A stretch of DNA of 33,543 bases. It comes from CAYHHI01 sp964356335 (GTDB lineage: Bacteria > Arandabacterota > Arandabacteria > Arandabacterales > Arandabacteraceae). Positions 23,647 to 31,336 of the stretch are shown piece by piece. The stretch is taken from contig CAYHHI010000037.1 in the NCBI GenBank assembly GCA_964356335.1, forward strand, positions 1 through 33,543, in the 5' to 3' direction. Below the pieces are notes generated by a model, which saw only the letters and a list, made by a program, of their open reading frames with translations, ran no database searches and was not told the DNA's origin. Within the stretch, counting starts at the first letter, position 1. Each line of letters starts with the position of its first letter. The position numbers and the translations under genes are program-made.

Positions 23647-24948
23647 ATGCCTTCAAGAACTGAGTTAGGAAGCCTCATAATAATCGTCGCCGTGTTTCTT
23701 GCATTGTTCTATCTACCGCTTGGTGCACCACGTTTCCAGACCTCGCTTTATGAGGCCCTTGCCCTTGTGAAATGGTACGCTAGGGAGCATGTGATCCTCT
23801 GCCTCGTGCCTGCCTTCTTCATAGCGGGGGCCATATCCTGCTTCATATCCCAGGCTTCGGTCCTGAAGTATCTTGGACCCAAAGCCAAGAAGACGCTCGC
23901 CTACGGCGTGGCATCAGTCTCAGGTTCAATACTTGCGGTATGTAGCTGCACTGTGCTCCCCCTTTTCGCCGGGATCTACAAGCGCGGCGCGGGTCTCGGG
24001 CCCGCATGTGCCTTTCTTTACTCGGGTCCTGCGATCAACATCCTCGCAATAGTGCTTACTGCAAAGGTTCTGGGGCCGACCATCGGCATTGCAAGAGCGG
24101 TTGGGGCCGTGACCTTCAGTGTCATCGTCGGGCTGCTCATGCATCTCATCTTCAGAAAAGAGGAAATGGAGAAAGCAGAGGCAATGGCTGCCGCCCCGGT
24201 CCCCGAGGTGTCAAGGCCTCTCTGGAAAAACACTACCTACTTCGCCAGCATGGCAGCAATCCTCGTCTTTGCGAACTGGGCCAGGCCGGCAAGTGATGCC
24301 GGCATCTGGCATGCGATATATTCCTCAAAGTGGATTGTGACCGGGGTCGTCTCCCTCCTTTTTGCAGTGATCCTCACAAGATGGCTGGGCTTAAGGGCAA
24401 GAAACGTGCTGATCGCAACAATTCCTGTCGTCGTACTTGCATTCATATTTAGAAGCGCGCCCCTGGTCCCTTTCTCCGCTGGCGTGGCAGCATTGTCAAT
24501 AGTGCTTTGGCTCTCGGATGGAGAGCCCAAGGAATGGCTCTTCTCCACATGGACTTTCACGAAACAGATCCTGCCCCTGCTTCTACTTGGAGTGCTCGTG
24601 TCGGGGGCGTTACTGGGAAGACCCGGCCATGAAACCCTGATACCCTCGCGCTGGATCTCAGGATCCGTTGGCGGCAACTCGATCCTGGCCAATCTGGTCG
24701 CATCTGTGGCGGGAGCCCTCATGTATTTTGCGACGCTCACGGAGGTCCCAATACTACAGGGGCTCCTCGGCGCAGGAATGGGCAAGGGCCCCGCGCTCGC
24801 CTTGCTCCTCGCGGGACCGGTGCTCTCACTTCCCAGTATGATCGTTCTTCAAACCATAATGGGTACCAAGAAGACACTTGTTTTCGTAGGGCTTATCTGT
24901 GTTATGGCAACCATAACTGGCAAGATATTCGGAACTTTCTGGGGTTGA
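23647..24948 (+). CDS. COG0701 permease (ArsP/YraQ/SO_0444-like)
   Basis: 433 aa; GGAGG precedes the ATG by 6 nt. About ten hydrophobic helices fall in two related halves. The family motif is SGSILAVCSCTVLPLFAGIYKRGAG-like (residues about 90-115) with a CSC pair, followed by GPACAFLYSGPAINILAIVL. In the second half a matching region reads FATLTEVPILQGLLGAGMGKGPALALLLAGPVLSLPSM. Relatives include ArsP, which exports trivalent organoarsenicals, and metal efflux permeases. The arsR upstream and the thiol proteins downstream support metal(loid) efflux. The exact substrate is inferred, not shown. Confidence 0.9.
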   Translation: MPSRTELGSLIIIVAVFLALFYLPLGAPRFQTSLYEALALVKWYAREHVILCLVPAFFIAGAISCFISQASVLKYLGPKAKKTLAYGVASVSGSILAVCSCTVLPLFAGIYKRGAGLGPACAFLYSGPAINILAIVLTAKVLGPTIGIARAVGAVTFSVIVGLLMHLIFRKEEMEKAEAMAAAPVPEVSRPLWKNTTYFASMAAILVFANWARPASDAGIWHAIYSSKWIVTGVVSLLFAVILTRWLGLRARNVLIATIPVVVLAFIFRSAPLVPFSAGVAALSIVLWLSDGEPKEWLFSTWTFTKQILPLLLLGVLVSGALLGRPGHETLIPSRWISGSVGGNSILANLVASVAGALMYFATLTEVPILQGLLGAGMGKGPALALLLAGPVLSLPSMIVLQTIMGTKKTLVFVGLICVMATITGKIFGTFWG

Positions 24949-25032
24949 TTGATTTAGATCGTTTCGGGAGAGCTGATATGGGCGACATAAGGCAGGATCG
25001 GACCTTGCCCGGTGGCTAAAGGAGGAGAGGAA

Positions 25033-25272
25033 ATGAAGATCCAGATACTCGGTACCGGCTGTCCCAAGTGCAAGAAGACCTATGAGCGCGTCGAACAGGC
25101 GGTCAAAGAGCTTGGCATCTGCGCAGAGATTGAGAAGATCCAGGACCTCAAGGCGATAATGAACTTCGGAATAATGGTTACCCCTGCGGTCGCCATTGAC
25201 GGCGACGTCAAGGTCTCGGGCAAGATTCCATCCGTTGATGAGATCAAGAAGTACATTTCGGAGAAGACCTAG
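25033..25272 (+). CDS. small redox-active disulfide protein (thioredoxin_3 type)
   Basis: 79 aa; start at 25033 chosen because GGAGGAGAGG precedes it (an upstream GTG at 25012 is in frame). The active site is TGCPKCKKT (CxxC) near the N-terminus, with the cis-proline region GIMVTPAVAIDG. The size and motif match the small redox-active disulfide protein 2 group, which commonly lies beside COG0701 permeases. Cytoplasmic; it probably keeps the permease or its substrate thiolates reduced. Confidence 0.92.
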   Translation: MKIQILGTGCPKCKKTYERVEQAVKELGICAEIEKIQDLKAIMNFGIMVTPAVAIDGDVKVSGKIPSVDEIKKYISEKT

Positions 25273-25314
25273 GGCCAGAACTCATCAGTCCAAACTGAGA
25301 AACGGGGTATCGGG

Positions 25315-25824
25315 ATGAATATCAGAAAGGTTTTCGCAACCGCCCTCGTGCTGTGTGCCGCCGCACTCATGCTCTTGGCGGGCTGCTCCAAGGACAAGTC
25401 TGAGAATAAGTCCGGCAGTCAACTGGCGACCAAGGCTGAAGAGGGCCGGACCCGGGATACAGGCTGGACTCCGCCGCCTCAAATCGAGAAGGTCGAGGTC
25501 GCCCCGAAATCCCCTGGGGAGCAAGAATCCGCGGCGAAGCCTAATAGGAAGCTGCCACGTCTGGTAGATCTTGGCAGAGGCACATGCATTCCCTGCAAAC
25601 TGATGGCACCAATCCTCACGGAGTTGACCGCCGAATACAAAGGCAGAGCGATAGTCGAGGTAATAGATCTTCGAGAGCGCCCTGAGGCGGCACAAGAGTA
25701 CGGCATCAGAGTGATACCGACCCAGGTCTTCTTCGACAGAAATGGATCGGAAGTATGGCGCCACGAGGGCTTCCTTGCCAAGGACGCAATCATTGCCAAG
25801 TTCGGTGAGATGGGAGTGAAGTAA
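25315..25824 (+). CDS. thioredoxin-fold lipoprotein
   Basis: 169 aa. The lipobox LLAGC gives lipidated Cys24. A polar linker (25-78) precedes a thioredoxin domain with active site GRGTCIPCKLM (Cys91 and Cys94), IDLRERPEAAQEYGIRVIPTQVFFDRNG and the cis-proline in VIPTQ. CIPC is a less common active-site variant of CGPC. Membrane-anchored on the periplasmic side, where it could receive electrons from the CcdA-like protein encoded 2 nt downstream. Part of the arsR cluster. Confidence 0.92.
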   Translation: MNIRKVFATALVLCAAALMLLAGCSKDKSENKSGSQLATKAEEGRTRDTGWTPPPQIEKVEVAPKSPGEQESAAKPNRKLPRLVDLGRGTCIPCKLMAPILTELTAEYKGRAIVEVIDLRERPEAAQEYGIRVIPTQVFFDRNGSEVWRHEGFLAKDAIIAKFGEMGVK

Positions 25825-25826
25825 GA

Positions 25827-26525
25827 ATGATAAGCACCATCTTCGAAGGACTGACCGACGCCGTCTCCGGCACTCCCATTGTCGCAATATTAGCATCGGT
25901 GGCCTGGGGGATACTGAGCATAATCCTGAGTCCTTGCCACCTCGCGAGCATTCCTCTGATCATAGGTTTCATTGGCGAGCAGGGCCTCACCACTACTCGC
26001 AGGGCCTTCCTCACTGCCCTCGTCTTCGCGTTGGGCATCCTCACAACGATCGGCCTGATCGGCGTGGCGACAGCTCTCGCAGGGAGAATGCTCGGAGACC
26101 TGGGCCCGCACATAAACTATCTTGTGGCAGCCATATTCTTTGTCGTCGGCCTCCACTTCCTGGGCGTGATCCCGATGCCCTTCGCAGCGCGGAGCGGAGA
26201 GGCCTGGCAGAAGCGAGGTCTTCTGGCTGCCCTTATCCTCGGCCTGGTATTCGGGCTGGCCCTTGGACCCTGCACCTTCGCTTACATGGCGCCCATGTTG
26301 GGGATTACCCTCTCAGTAGCCCGAACCAACATGGGCTATGGCATACTCCTGCTCGCAGCTTATGGGGTGGGCCATTGCTCTGTGATTGTGGCGGCTGGAA
26401 CATCCACCGGAATAGTGGAGAGGTACCTCAAGTGGAGTGCTGAATCCAGAGGGCTCGATATCGTGAAGAAAGTCTGTGGCGCACTCGTGATCCTCGGGGG
26501 CATATACCTGCTGTGGACAGCGTAG
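25827..26525 (+). CDS. CcdA/DsbD-type transmembrane electron carrier
   Basis: 232 aa with six hydrophobic helices. The two conserved cysteine motifs of the family are at LSPCHLASIPLIIGF (first helix) and LGPCTFAYMAPMLGI (fourth helix), each with the Pro-Cys arrangement of CcdA. These proteins move electrons from cytoplasmic thioredoxin to periplasmic thiol proteins. It follows the thioredoxin lipoprotein with a 2-nt gap, so the two are almost certainly co-translated. No cytochrome c biogenesis genes lie nearby, so its role here is probably linked to the permease cluster. Confidence 0.92.
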   Translation: MISTIFEGLTDAVSGTPIVAILASVAWGILSIILSPCHLASIPLIIGFIGEQGLTTTRRAFLTALVFALGILTTIGLIGVATALAGRMLGDLGPHINYLVAAIFFVVGLHFLGVIPMPFAARSGEAWQKRGLLAALILGLVFGLALGPCTFAYMAPMLGITLSVARTNMGYGILLLAAYGVGHCSVIVAAGTSTGIVERYLKWSAESRGLDIVKKVCGALVILGGIYLLWTA

Positions 26526-26610
26526 CGCAAAGCGCAATTCCCTACCATACTATTCAACACAGCGGTACACTGTACCCTGCCGTGGAGCAGAAACCCACAG
26601 GAGGTGGAGA

Positions 26611-26964
26611 ATGGCAGAGACCAGAGAGCATGGAATCGGCGGTCTGATCTTCGTTGCCTGCATGTTTATAGGGGCAGGTATAGGGCTTCTTTTCAAGAGA
26701 CCCGACGTAGGTGGAGCAATAGGTATGGGAATCGGTTTTCTCCTCTTGGCCCTCGTAAGAACCAAGGTTGCACCCGTGGAGGTGAAAGTACCTTCAACCT
26801 CCTCTGGCTACCTGCTCATATTGATTGGAGCTGCTCTCGTTGTGGGCGGCCTTGGAACAATCTACTTCCCTCATGCGATCTATCCTTACCTACCAGGTGC
26901 CTTGGCCGTGCTTCTCGGTGTGGGCTTCTTGGTAATCGGAGCAAGGCGAATCGGATCGAAATAG
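26611..26964 (+). CDS. small hypothetical membrane protein of the permease cluster
   Basis: 117 aa; GGAGGTGG lies just before the ATG. Four hydrophobic segments: about 9-28, 33-48, 66-84 and 90-110 (LPGALAVLLGVGFLVIGARRIG). Glycine-rich, with no cysteine in a useful motif and no recognised family. It follows the CcdA-like gene by 85 nt and is the last plus-strand gene of the cluster; its link to the redox system is only positional. An 81-nt gap without an evident terminator separates it from the convergent gene. Confidence 0.75.
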   Translation: MAETREHGIGGLIFVACMFIGAGIGLLFKRPDVGGAIGMGIGFLLLALVRTKVAPVEVKVPSTSSGYLLILIGAALVVGGLGTIYFPHAIYPYLPGALAVLLGVGFLVIGARRIGSK

Positions 26965-27045
26965 GGGTCAAAACAGAAGTCCGAAGACGACGGTGCTTTC
27001 GATTGTGGTCATCAGGCAGTGGACCCTGCTTGTAATAGAGCTTGC

Positions 27046-29256
27046 CTATCGCGGGATGGCACCCGACCGCGCTTGATCGCCGATGGGCTCTTTCACTGGC
27101 TCGCCTTCGATCCCTACCTCCAGGCGCTGCTCAGCAGCACGCAGAATGGCAAGAAGCATCTCCCCATAGGACATGCCCGCTGCCTTTGCCATCTTGGCGA
27201 GATGCCCATCCCAGCACCACCCAGGATTGGGATTGACCTCAAGCAGCCTCGGTTTGCCTTTCGCATCAAGCCTCCAGTCAAATCGCGCATAGTCCCTGCA
27301 CTCGAGTCTTTCGAAAAGCTTCATGCAGCATTCAATGATAGATTTCTCAGTTTCATCAGGCAGGTCGGCCACAATGGTCTTGATCCCCCAGTAAGGCGAC
27401 TCAGGGAGCCACTTGGCTTCGTATCCACATATCTTCGGAAGTCCCGGCGGCAGCTCGGAGAAGTCTTCCTCACTTATGGGAAGCACCGTGTAGGAGTCCG
27501 GAGGATTCCCCACGATTCCCACACTCAGGTCCTTGCCCGCCAGGAACTCTTCGACAAGAATGGGTTTATCATATCCGAACTTCTCCCTAATCTCGGTGAT
27601 GGCATTTACGATTTGCTCGACGTTCGTCGCCACACTCCTCTGAGTTATTCCGAAACTCGCATCACCGAAGTTGGGCTTGACGATCACCGGACAATCGAAG
27701 GGGAGGTCGAATGCCTTATCCTCAGGTTTGATGAAGAAGGCCCTCGGCACAGGAATCGCCATCTCTTTCGCAATCCCCCGCACAAGTGATTTGTCATAGC
27801 AGAAGGCCAGACACTCGGGACCCGAACCCGTATATGGGATACCCAAGAGCTCGAGCATCGCCGGTATGTGGAGTTCCTTTTTCGGATCGTTGCCGTAGCC
27901 CTCGTCGCACAGGTTATAGACCAAATCCATCGTGCCCTTGAGCCGAGTGAGGTCCGCGATTAGATTGTCGTGGCTGTTGAGATAGGTGAATTGATAGCCC
28001 TTGAATTCCCGCAAAGCCGACTTGAGCTGATCAACAGTATAGAAATCATCGTCATCGAAAACACAGGAAGGTTTCATAGGATCAGGCTTTGTCGGATCTC
28101 CAAGCAACACGACTACATTCCTCTCGACGTCCTTGGGAGAGTGCCGCGCAGCCGACCACTCTTTTCTCACGACAGCGGTTACCATCAGGCGCCGCTCCAT
28201 CATGCCAAGGTCTTGATTGCGCTGAGAATCCGGGGTGAGGTCGCCGCGAAACTCGATGTTGGTGAAGCCCGCCGCTTTGAGGAGCTTGGTTAGGTTGTCC
28301 TTGGTGTAGAGTCTCTCCGCATAGAACTGATCTGCAATCACGCCCTTGTCCACATGCGTGACAACCTCCCGCGATATGAGGCGCTCGCCATCATCCGAGA
28401 GCGACCGTTCTCTACAAACGAAGTGCCGCTTGTCCATCCACTCCCACGAGCGCGGCTGGAAATTTTCCTTGAGGTATGCGCCATCGGCAACATCTATAAG
28501 AAGCTTGCCCCAAGGTTTCAAACTCCTGAAGACTTCCTTCAGAACTCGCAGATCCTCTTCGGCGGTCTCGAAGTAGCCGAAGCTGTTGCCGAGGATCATG
28601 ACGACATCGAAGGTGTCGGTGGCGTACGGAGTCTTACGTGCGTCCCCTTCCCGGAACCTCACGTCAAGATTGTCTTTCTTCGCAGTGGTCTTCGCTTTTT
28701 GAATCAGATAGTGGGACCTATCCAGGCCATCAACGTGCTTAAAGCCGAGCCGCGCCAGTTCAAGGGAGTGCCTCCCCTGGCCGCAGGCAAGATCCAGAAT
28801 CCGGTCATCCGGGGAAAGGTTCAGAATCTCGGAGAAGATTCCAACTTCCTGCCCAGTTATGCTCTGGTCATCGATTACATCTCCATCCGTCTTGAGATAG
28901 ATGGAGTTAAAGATGTAGCGCCACCAGTCGGCGCGAACATGATCCTCAAGGCTCGCGACAGGCCCCAAGATTTTTCGCAGCTGTCTTCCGGTCCGGGTGC
29001 CCCCGACAGTTCTGTTGCCGTTTCTCCCGCCATCCTTAGGGCCCTCTTTGCTTACTTCCTTGATGCCTTCCCTGCTAGCTTCCGCACCACCTTCTTTGTT
29101 CCCTTCTTTCCCGCCCTCCTTGCTAGCCTCCGCACTGCCCTCTTTGCTGCCTTCTCCGCTTCCCTCCTTACTACCTTCTCTGCTTCCCTCCTTACTACCT
29201 TCTCTGCTTCCCTCCTTACCACCCCCCTTTCCACCCTCCGCCTTCTTCTCCATCAT
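27046..29256 (-). CDS. fusion of SAM-dependent methyltransferase and D-Ala-D-Ala ligase-like ATP-grasp enzyme
   Basis: Start at 29256 (or the adjacent ATG 29253), preceded by GGGAGGAAGG; the frame is open to 29451 but no site supports that start. Residues 1-75 are low-complexity (K/R)EG(S/G) repeats. A class I methyltransferase follows (about 100-330): ILDLACGQGRHSLELARLG (motif I), HVDGLDRS and FDVVMILGNSFGYF. The ATP-grasp half (about 375-715) has LGIPYTGSG, CPVIVKPNFGDASFGITQ, ILVEEFLAGKDLSVGIVG and RLLEVNPNPGW, the Mg-binding end of Ddl-like enzymes. ATP-grasp ligases join a carboxylate to an amine via an acyl phosphate. The C-terminus keeps the Ddl core, but its specificity cannot be predicted. 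It lies 143 nt downstream of a radical SAM gene on the same strand. Confidence 0.9.
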   Translation of the reverse strand: MMEKKAEGGKGGGKEGSREGSKEGSREGSKEGSGEGSKEGSAEASKEGGKEGNKEGGAEASREGIKEVSKEGPKDGGRNGNRTVGGTRTGRQLRKILGPVASLEDHVRADWWRYIFNSIYLKTDGDVIDDQSITGQEVGIFSEILNLSPDDRILDLACGQGRHSLELARLGFKHVDGLDRSHYLIQKAKTTAKKDNLDVRFREGDARKTPYATDTFDVVMILGNSFGYFETAEEDLRVLKEVFRSLKPWGKLLIDVADGAYLKENFQPRSWEWMDKRHFVCRERSLSDDGERLISREVVTHVDKGVIADQFYAERLYTKDNLTKLLKAAGFTNIEFRGDLTPDSQRNQDLGMMERRLMVTAVVRKEWSAARHSPKDVERNVVVLLGDPTKPDPMKPSCVFDDDDFYTVDQLKSALREFKGYQFTYLNSHDNLIADLTRLKGTMDLVYNLCDEGYGNDPKKELHIPAMLELLGIPYTGSGPECLAFCYDKSLVRGIAKEMAIPVPRAFFIKPEDKAFDLPFDCPVIVKPNFGDASFGITQRSVATNVEQIVNAITEIREKFGYDKPILVEEFLAGKDLSVGIVGNPPDSYTVLPISEEDFSELPPGLPKICGYEAKWLPESPYWGIKTIVADLPDETEKSIIECCMKLFERLECRDYARFDWRLDAKGKPRLLEVNPNPGWCWDGHLAKMAKAAGMSYGEMLLAILRAAEQRLEVGIEGEPVKEPIGDQARSGAIPR
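29082..29250 (-). repeat. low-complexity tandem repeats encoding (K/R)EG(S/G)
   Basis: Encodes about 55 residues of the tetrapeptide theme KEGS/REGS. It contains two perfect 24-nt units in tandem at 29167-29190 and 29191-29214, with diverged copies on both sides. The plus strand is correspondingly CTT/TCC-rich. The structure is consistent with slippage-driven expansion. Confidence 0.85.
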
Positions 29257-29399
29257 CCTTCCTCCCTCAGTTCGGCGAGATCTTGAATATCGATTCAGTG
29301 AAAGGTAAGCAATTCCATCACGTCGTCGCAGGATAGTAATTATTGAAGCAATCGAAGTCCATCTGCGCAAGTCCTTTTTGAGAACTCCGAAGATTCGCC

Positions 29400-30503
29400 T
29401 TATGCCGGTCCGACATCCGCCCGTTGGGGTGGCGCCGTGACCACATGGCATCGCAGGCAGAACTCGGGGGTGATCCCCTTGTTCGAAAGCTCGCGGAATT
29501 CCATAACGCCCGCATCGTTAACGCAATTCACCAGGCCGGACTCGAAGACGTTTCCAAAATGCTTCTCCTTGGGAAATGGCTTTGCGCAACAGGGAACGAG
29601 AAAACCATCCCATGTGATGTAGAAGTGGTTCCAAGGAAACGGACAGTTCCCGAAGGTCCGGGGTGATGTGATGTCGTCATAGCCCACAACTATCCCTACG
29701 CGGTCCGCTAGATCCACGGCTTCACGGAGAGCCTTCTTGAAAACGTCCGTATGGTACAAGTCGTAGTAGGAAGTGTCCCAGTCATTGGCAACCAGATTCA
29801 TCGTGTTGAAATAGACCTCGGGTATGTTGAGGCTTCGCGCCAGTTTCACCACATCAACCATCTGGTGGTGGTTATCCTTCAGAACGACCATGTTGAACTT
29901 GAGTCCGACCCTTCTGCCCGTGGCGACCCTCGCGATCTCCCTTAAGTTTGCCAAATACTTATCCCAGCTGGAGTTCTTGCGTATTCTCTCGAATACCTCC
30001 CCGCATCCATCTATCGATATCTGCAGGGCATCTATCTTGTCGGCGATGGCATCCGCGATCTGCGGCGCATCAGGCAGCTGAGCGTTGGTCGAGATAAAGA
30101 TGTAGAGGCCCTTGTTCCTGCTTCTAATGTGCTCAACAAGATCGACCAGATGGGGATAGAGCAGTGTCTCACCCAAACCCGTGAGGCCTACAATATCAAG
30201 GTAGACATGATTCTCATCGATGAGCCGCTTGGCACTTGCGATATCCATGTGCCCTTTGTCCATCGCACTGCCCAAGGCGTATTCGCGGGGACAGATGACA
30301 CACCTGAGCTGACAGACGTTCGTCACTTCGAGCATGAGCGACGTGGGATGAGGCAGCCGAAGCTTACGCCCCCACCGCGCGAACATGAAGGCAACTCTGT
30401 TGGCCGAATACTTTATGAACTGCTTGCCTCGCGGCAGTCCCATCGCCCGCCTTAGAACCTTCCTCGCAAGACTGGTCATCTTCCTAAGTTTTCTGTTAGC
30501 CAT
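29400..30503 (-). CDS. radical SAM/SPASM domain enzyme
   Basis: 367 aa; GAAGG precedes the ATG by 8 nt. The N-terminal 50 residues are basic. The radical SAM cluster is LEVTNVCQLRCVICPREY (Cx3Cx2C), followed by GLTGLGETLLYPHL (GGE-like) and ALQISIDG. The C-terminal SPASM region holds auxiliary-cluster cysteines in GNCPFPWNHFYITWDGFLVPCC and FCLRCH, with FGNVFE between. SPASM enzymes modify peptides or proteins, or other small substrates. It lies 39 nt downstream of the rubrerythrin-like gene and upstream of the methyltransferase/ATP-grasp fusion, so it is probably co-transcribed with both. No precursor peptide was recognised nearby. Confidence 0.92.
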   Translation of the reverse strand: MANRKLRKMTSLARKVLRRAMGLPRGKQFIKYSANRVAFMFARWGRKLRLPHPTSLMLEVTNVCQLRCVICPREYALGSAMDKGHMDIASAKRLIDENHVYLDIVGLTGLGETLLYPHLVDLVEHIRSRNKGLYIFISTNAQLPDAPQIADAIADKIDALQISIDGCGEVFERIRKNSSWDKYLANLREIARVATGRRVGLKFNMVVLKDNHHQMVDVVKLARSLNIPEVYFNTMNLVANDWDTSYYDLYHTDVFKKALREAVDLADRVGIVVGYDDITSPRTFGNCPFPWNHFYITWDGFLVPCCAKPFPKEKHFGNVFESGLVNCVNDAGVMEFRELSNKGITPEFCLRCHVVTAPPQRADVGPA

Positions 30504-30542
30504 GTCAGCGCCTTCGCTTTCATCCTGGGGATTATGATCTCG

Positions 30543-31058
30543 CTAGAACTTGCCGTCCATATAGAATTCCTGGACGTCAAACCAGAAGCCCGAGCCGTTG
30601 ATGTTGTCGATCTCCGCCTGGATCAGGTCATAGTGGCTTTGCTCTTCTTCGAGAATTCGCTGGAAAATCTCTCTTGCCTGCGAGGTTTCCGTTTCCACGA
30701 TTGCCTTCTCGAAGAAAGAGATGGCCTTCCGTTCCAGATCAAGCGCTTTCCTTAGGTAGTCGAGTTCGACCGAGAGGTCACCAGCCTTGAACTCCTTCTT
30801 GGCCTCGTCGAAATAGGGAACGCGCCTGGCAGGCTCCGCGGAGGCCACAGCCTTCTTCCAGTCCGTCCCCTCGCTGATGGCGGCGAAGATCTTCTCGAAC
30901 ACCTGAAGATGGACCAACTCCTCTGATGCGAGGCGCGAAAACATCTTGCGGCCGACTTCGTGCTTCACCTGACGGGCGGCATCGGTGAAGAACCTGTGCC
31001 CGGACTTTTCCATCTCGATCGCTGTCTTCATCGCCTCTGCAGCTTTGGGGTCTGCCAT
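30543..31058 (-). CDS. rubrerythrin-like ferritin-fold diiron protein, no rubredoxin domain
   Basis: 171 aa; a purine-rich stretch (AGGAGAATAGGAAT) precedes the ATG. Four helices carry diiron ligand motifs: EMEKSGHRFFTD, SEELVHLQVFEKI, LDLERKAISFFEKA and EEEQSHYDLIQAE. The CxxC-CxxC rubredoxin domain of classical rubrerythrin is missing, so electrons would have to come from a separate protein. Such proteins reduce peroxide or protect against oxidative damage in anaerobes and microaerophiles. First gene of a probable operon with the radical SAM gene. Confidence 0.88.
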   Translation of the reverse strand: MADPKAAEAMKTAIEMEKSGHRFFTDAARQVKHEVGRKMFSRLASEELVHLQVFEKIFAAISEGTDWKKAVASAEPARRVPYFDEAKKEFKAGDLSVELDYLRKALDLERKAISFFEKAIVETETSQAREIFQRILEEEQSHYDLIQAEIDNINGSGFWFDVQEFYMDGKF

Positions 31059-31127
31059 ATTCCTATTCTCCTCTCCTGCCCTGGTTCATCCCGCGGATTC
31101 ACAACTGCGCTTAGGAAACCGCCAGGT

Positions 31128-31187
31128 ACGGCTCTGGCAGCCGTGCTTCGATTTCAATGCACAGGCTGTGTCACCTGCTTGTCACCT
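31128..31187 (-). promoter_or_regulatory. possible regulatory region upstream of rubrerythrin-like gene
   Basis: Within the 278-nt gap between the MsrBA and rubrerythrin-like genes, the minus strand has AGGTGACA twice, at 31187-31180 and 31176-31169. The period is 11 nt, one helical turn. A 6-bp stem hairpin (ACGGCT-5-AGCCGT, 31128-31144) lies downstream. It could be a regulator site; no clear promoter was found. Confidence 0.3.
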
Positions 31188-31336
31188 ATCGGCGGCACTA
31201 TAAACCATGAGCGAAATGCAATCCACTCAATATTGGATGCGGGTTCGGCGGCGGCGTCTTGAGGTTTGGCTGACAGAGATTCTTTCGATTTACGGAAGCG
31301 CCTTGGTTTCGTTACCAGGCCGCAGAGCGCTCCCAC

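Noticed and set aside
28354..29286. A 310-codon open frame on the plus strand opposite the methyltransferase/ATP-grasp gene
   Set aside because: It is antisense to clear methyltransferase motifs, has no ribosome-binding site, and its end is the complement of the KEGS repeat. Openness follows from codon composition of the real gene.
31154..31336. 60-codon minus-strand ORF between msrBA and the rubrerythrin-like gene
   Set aside because: No ribosome-binding site, no hydrophobic or domain pattern, and it spans a likely regulatory region.
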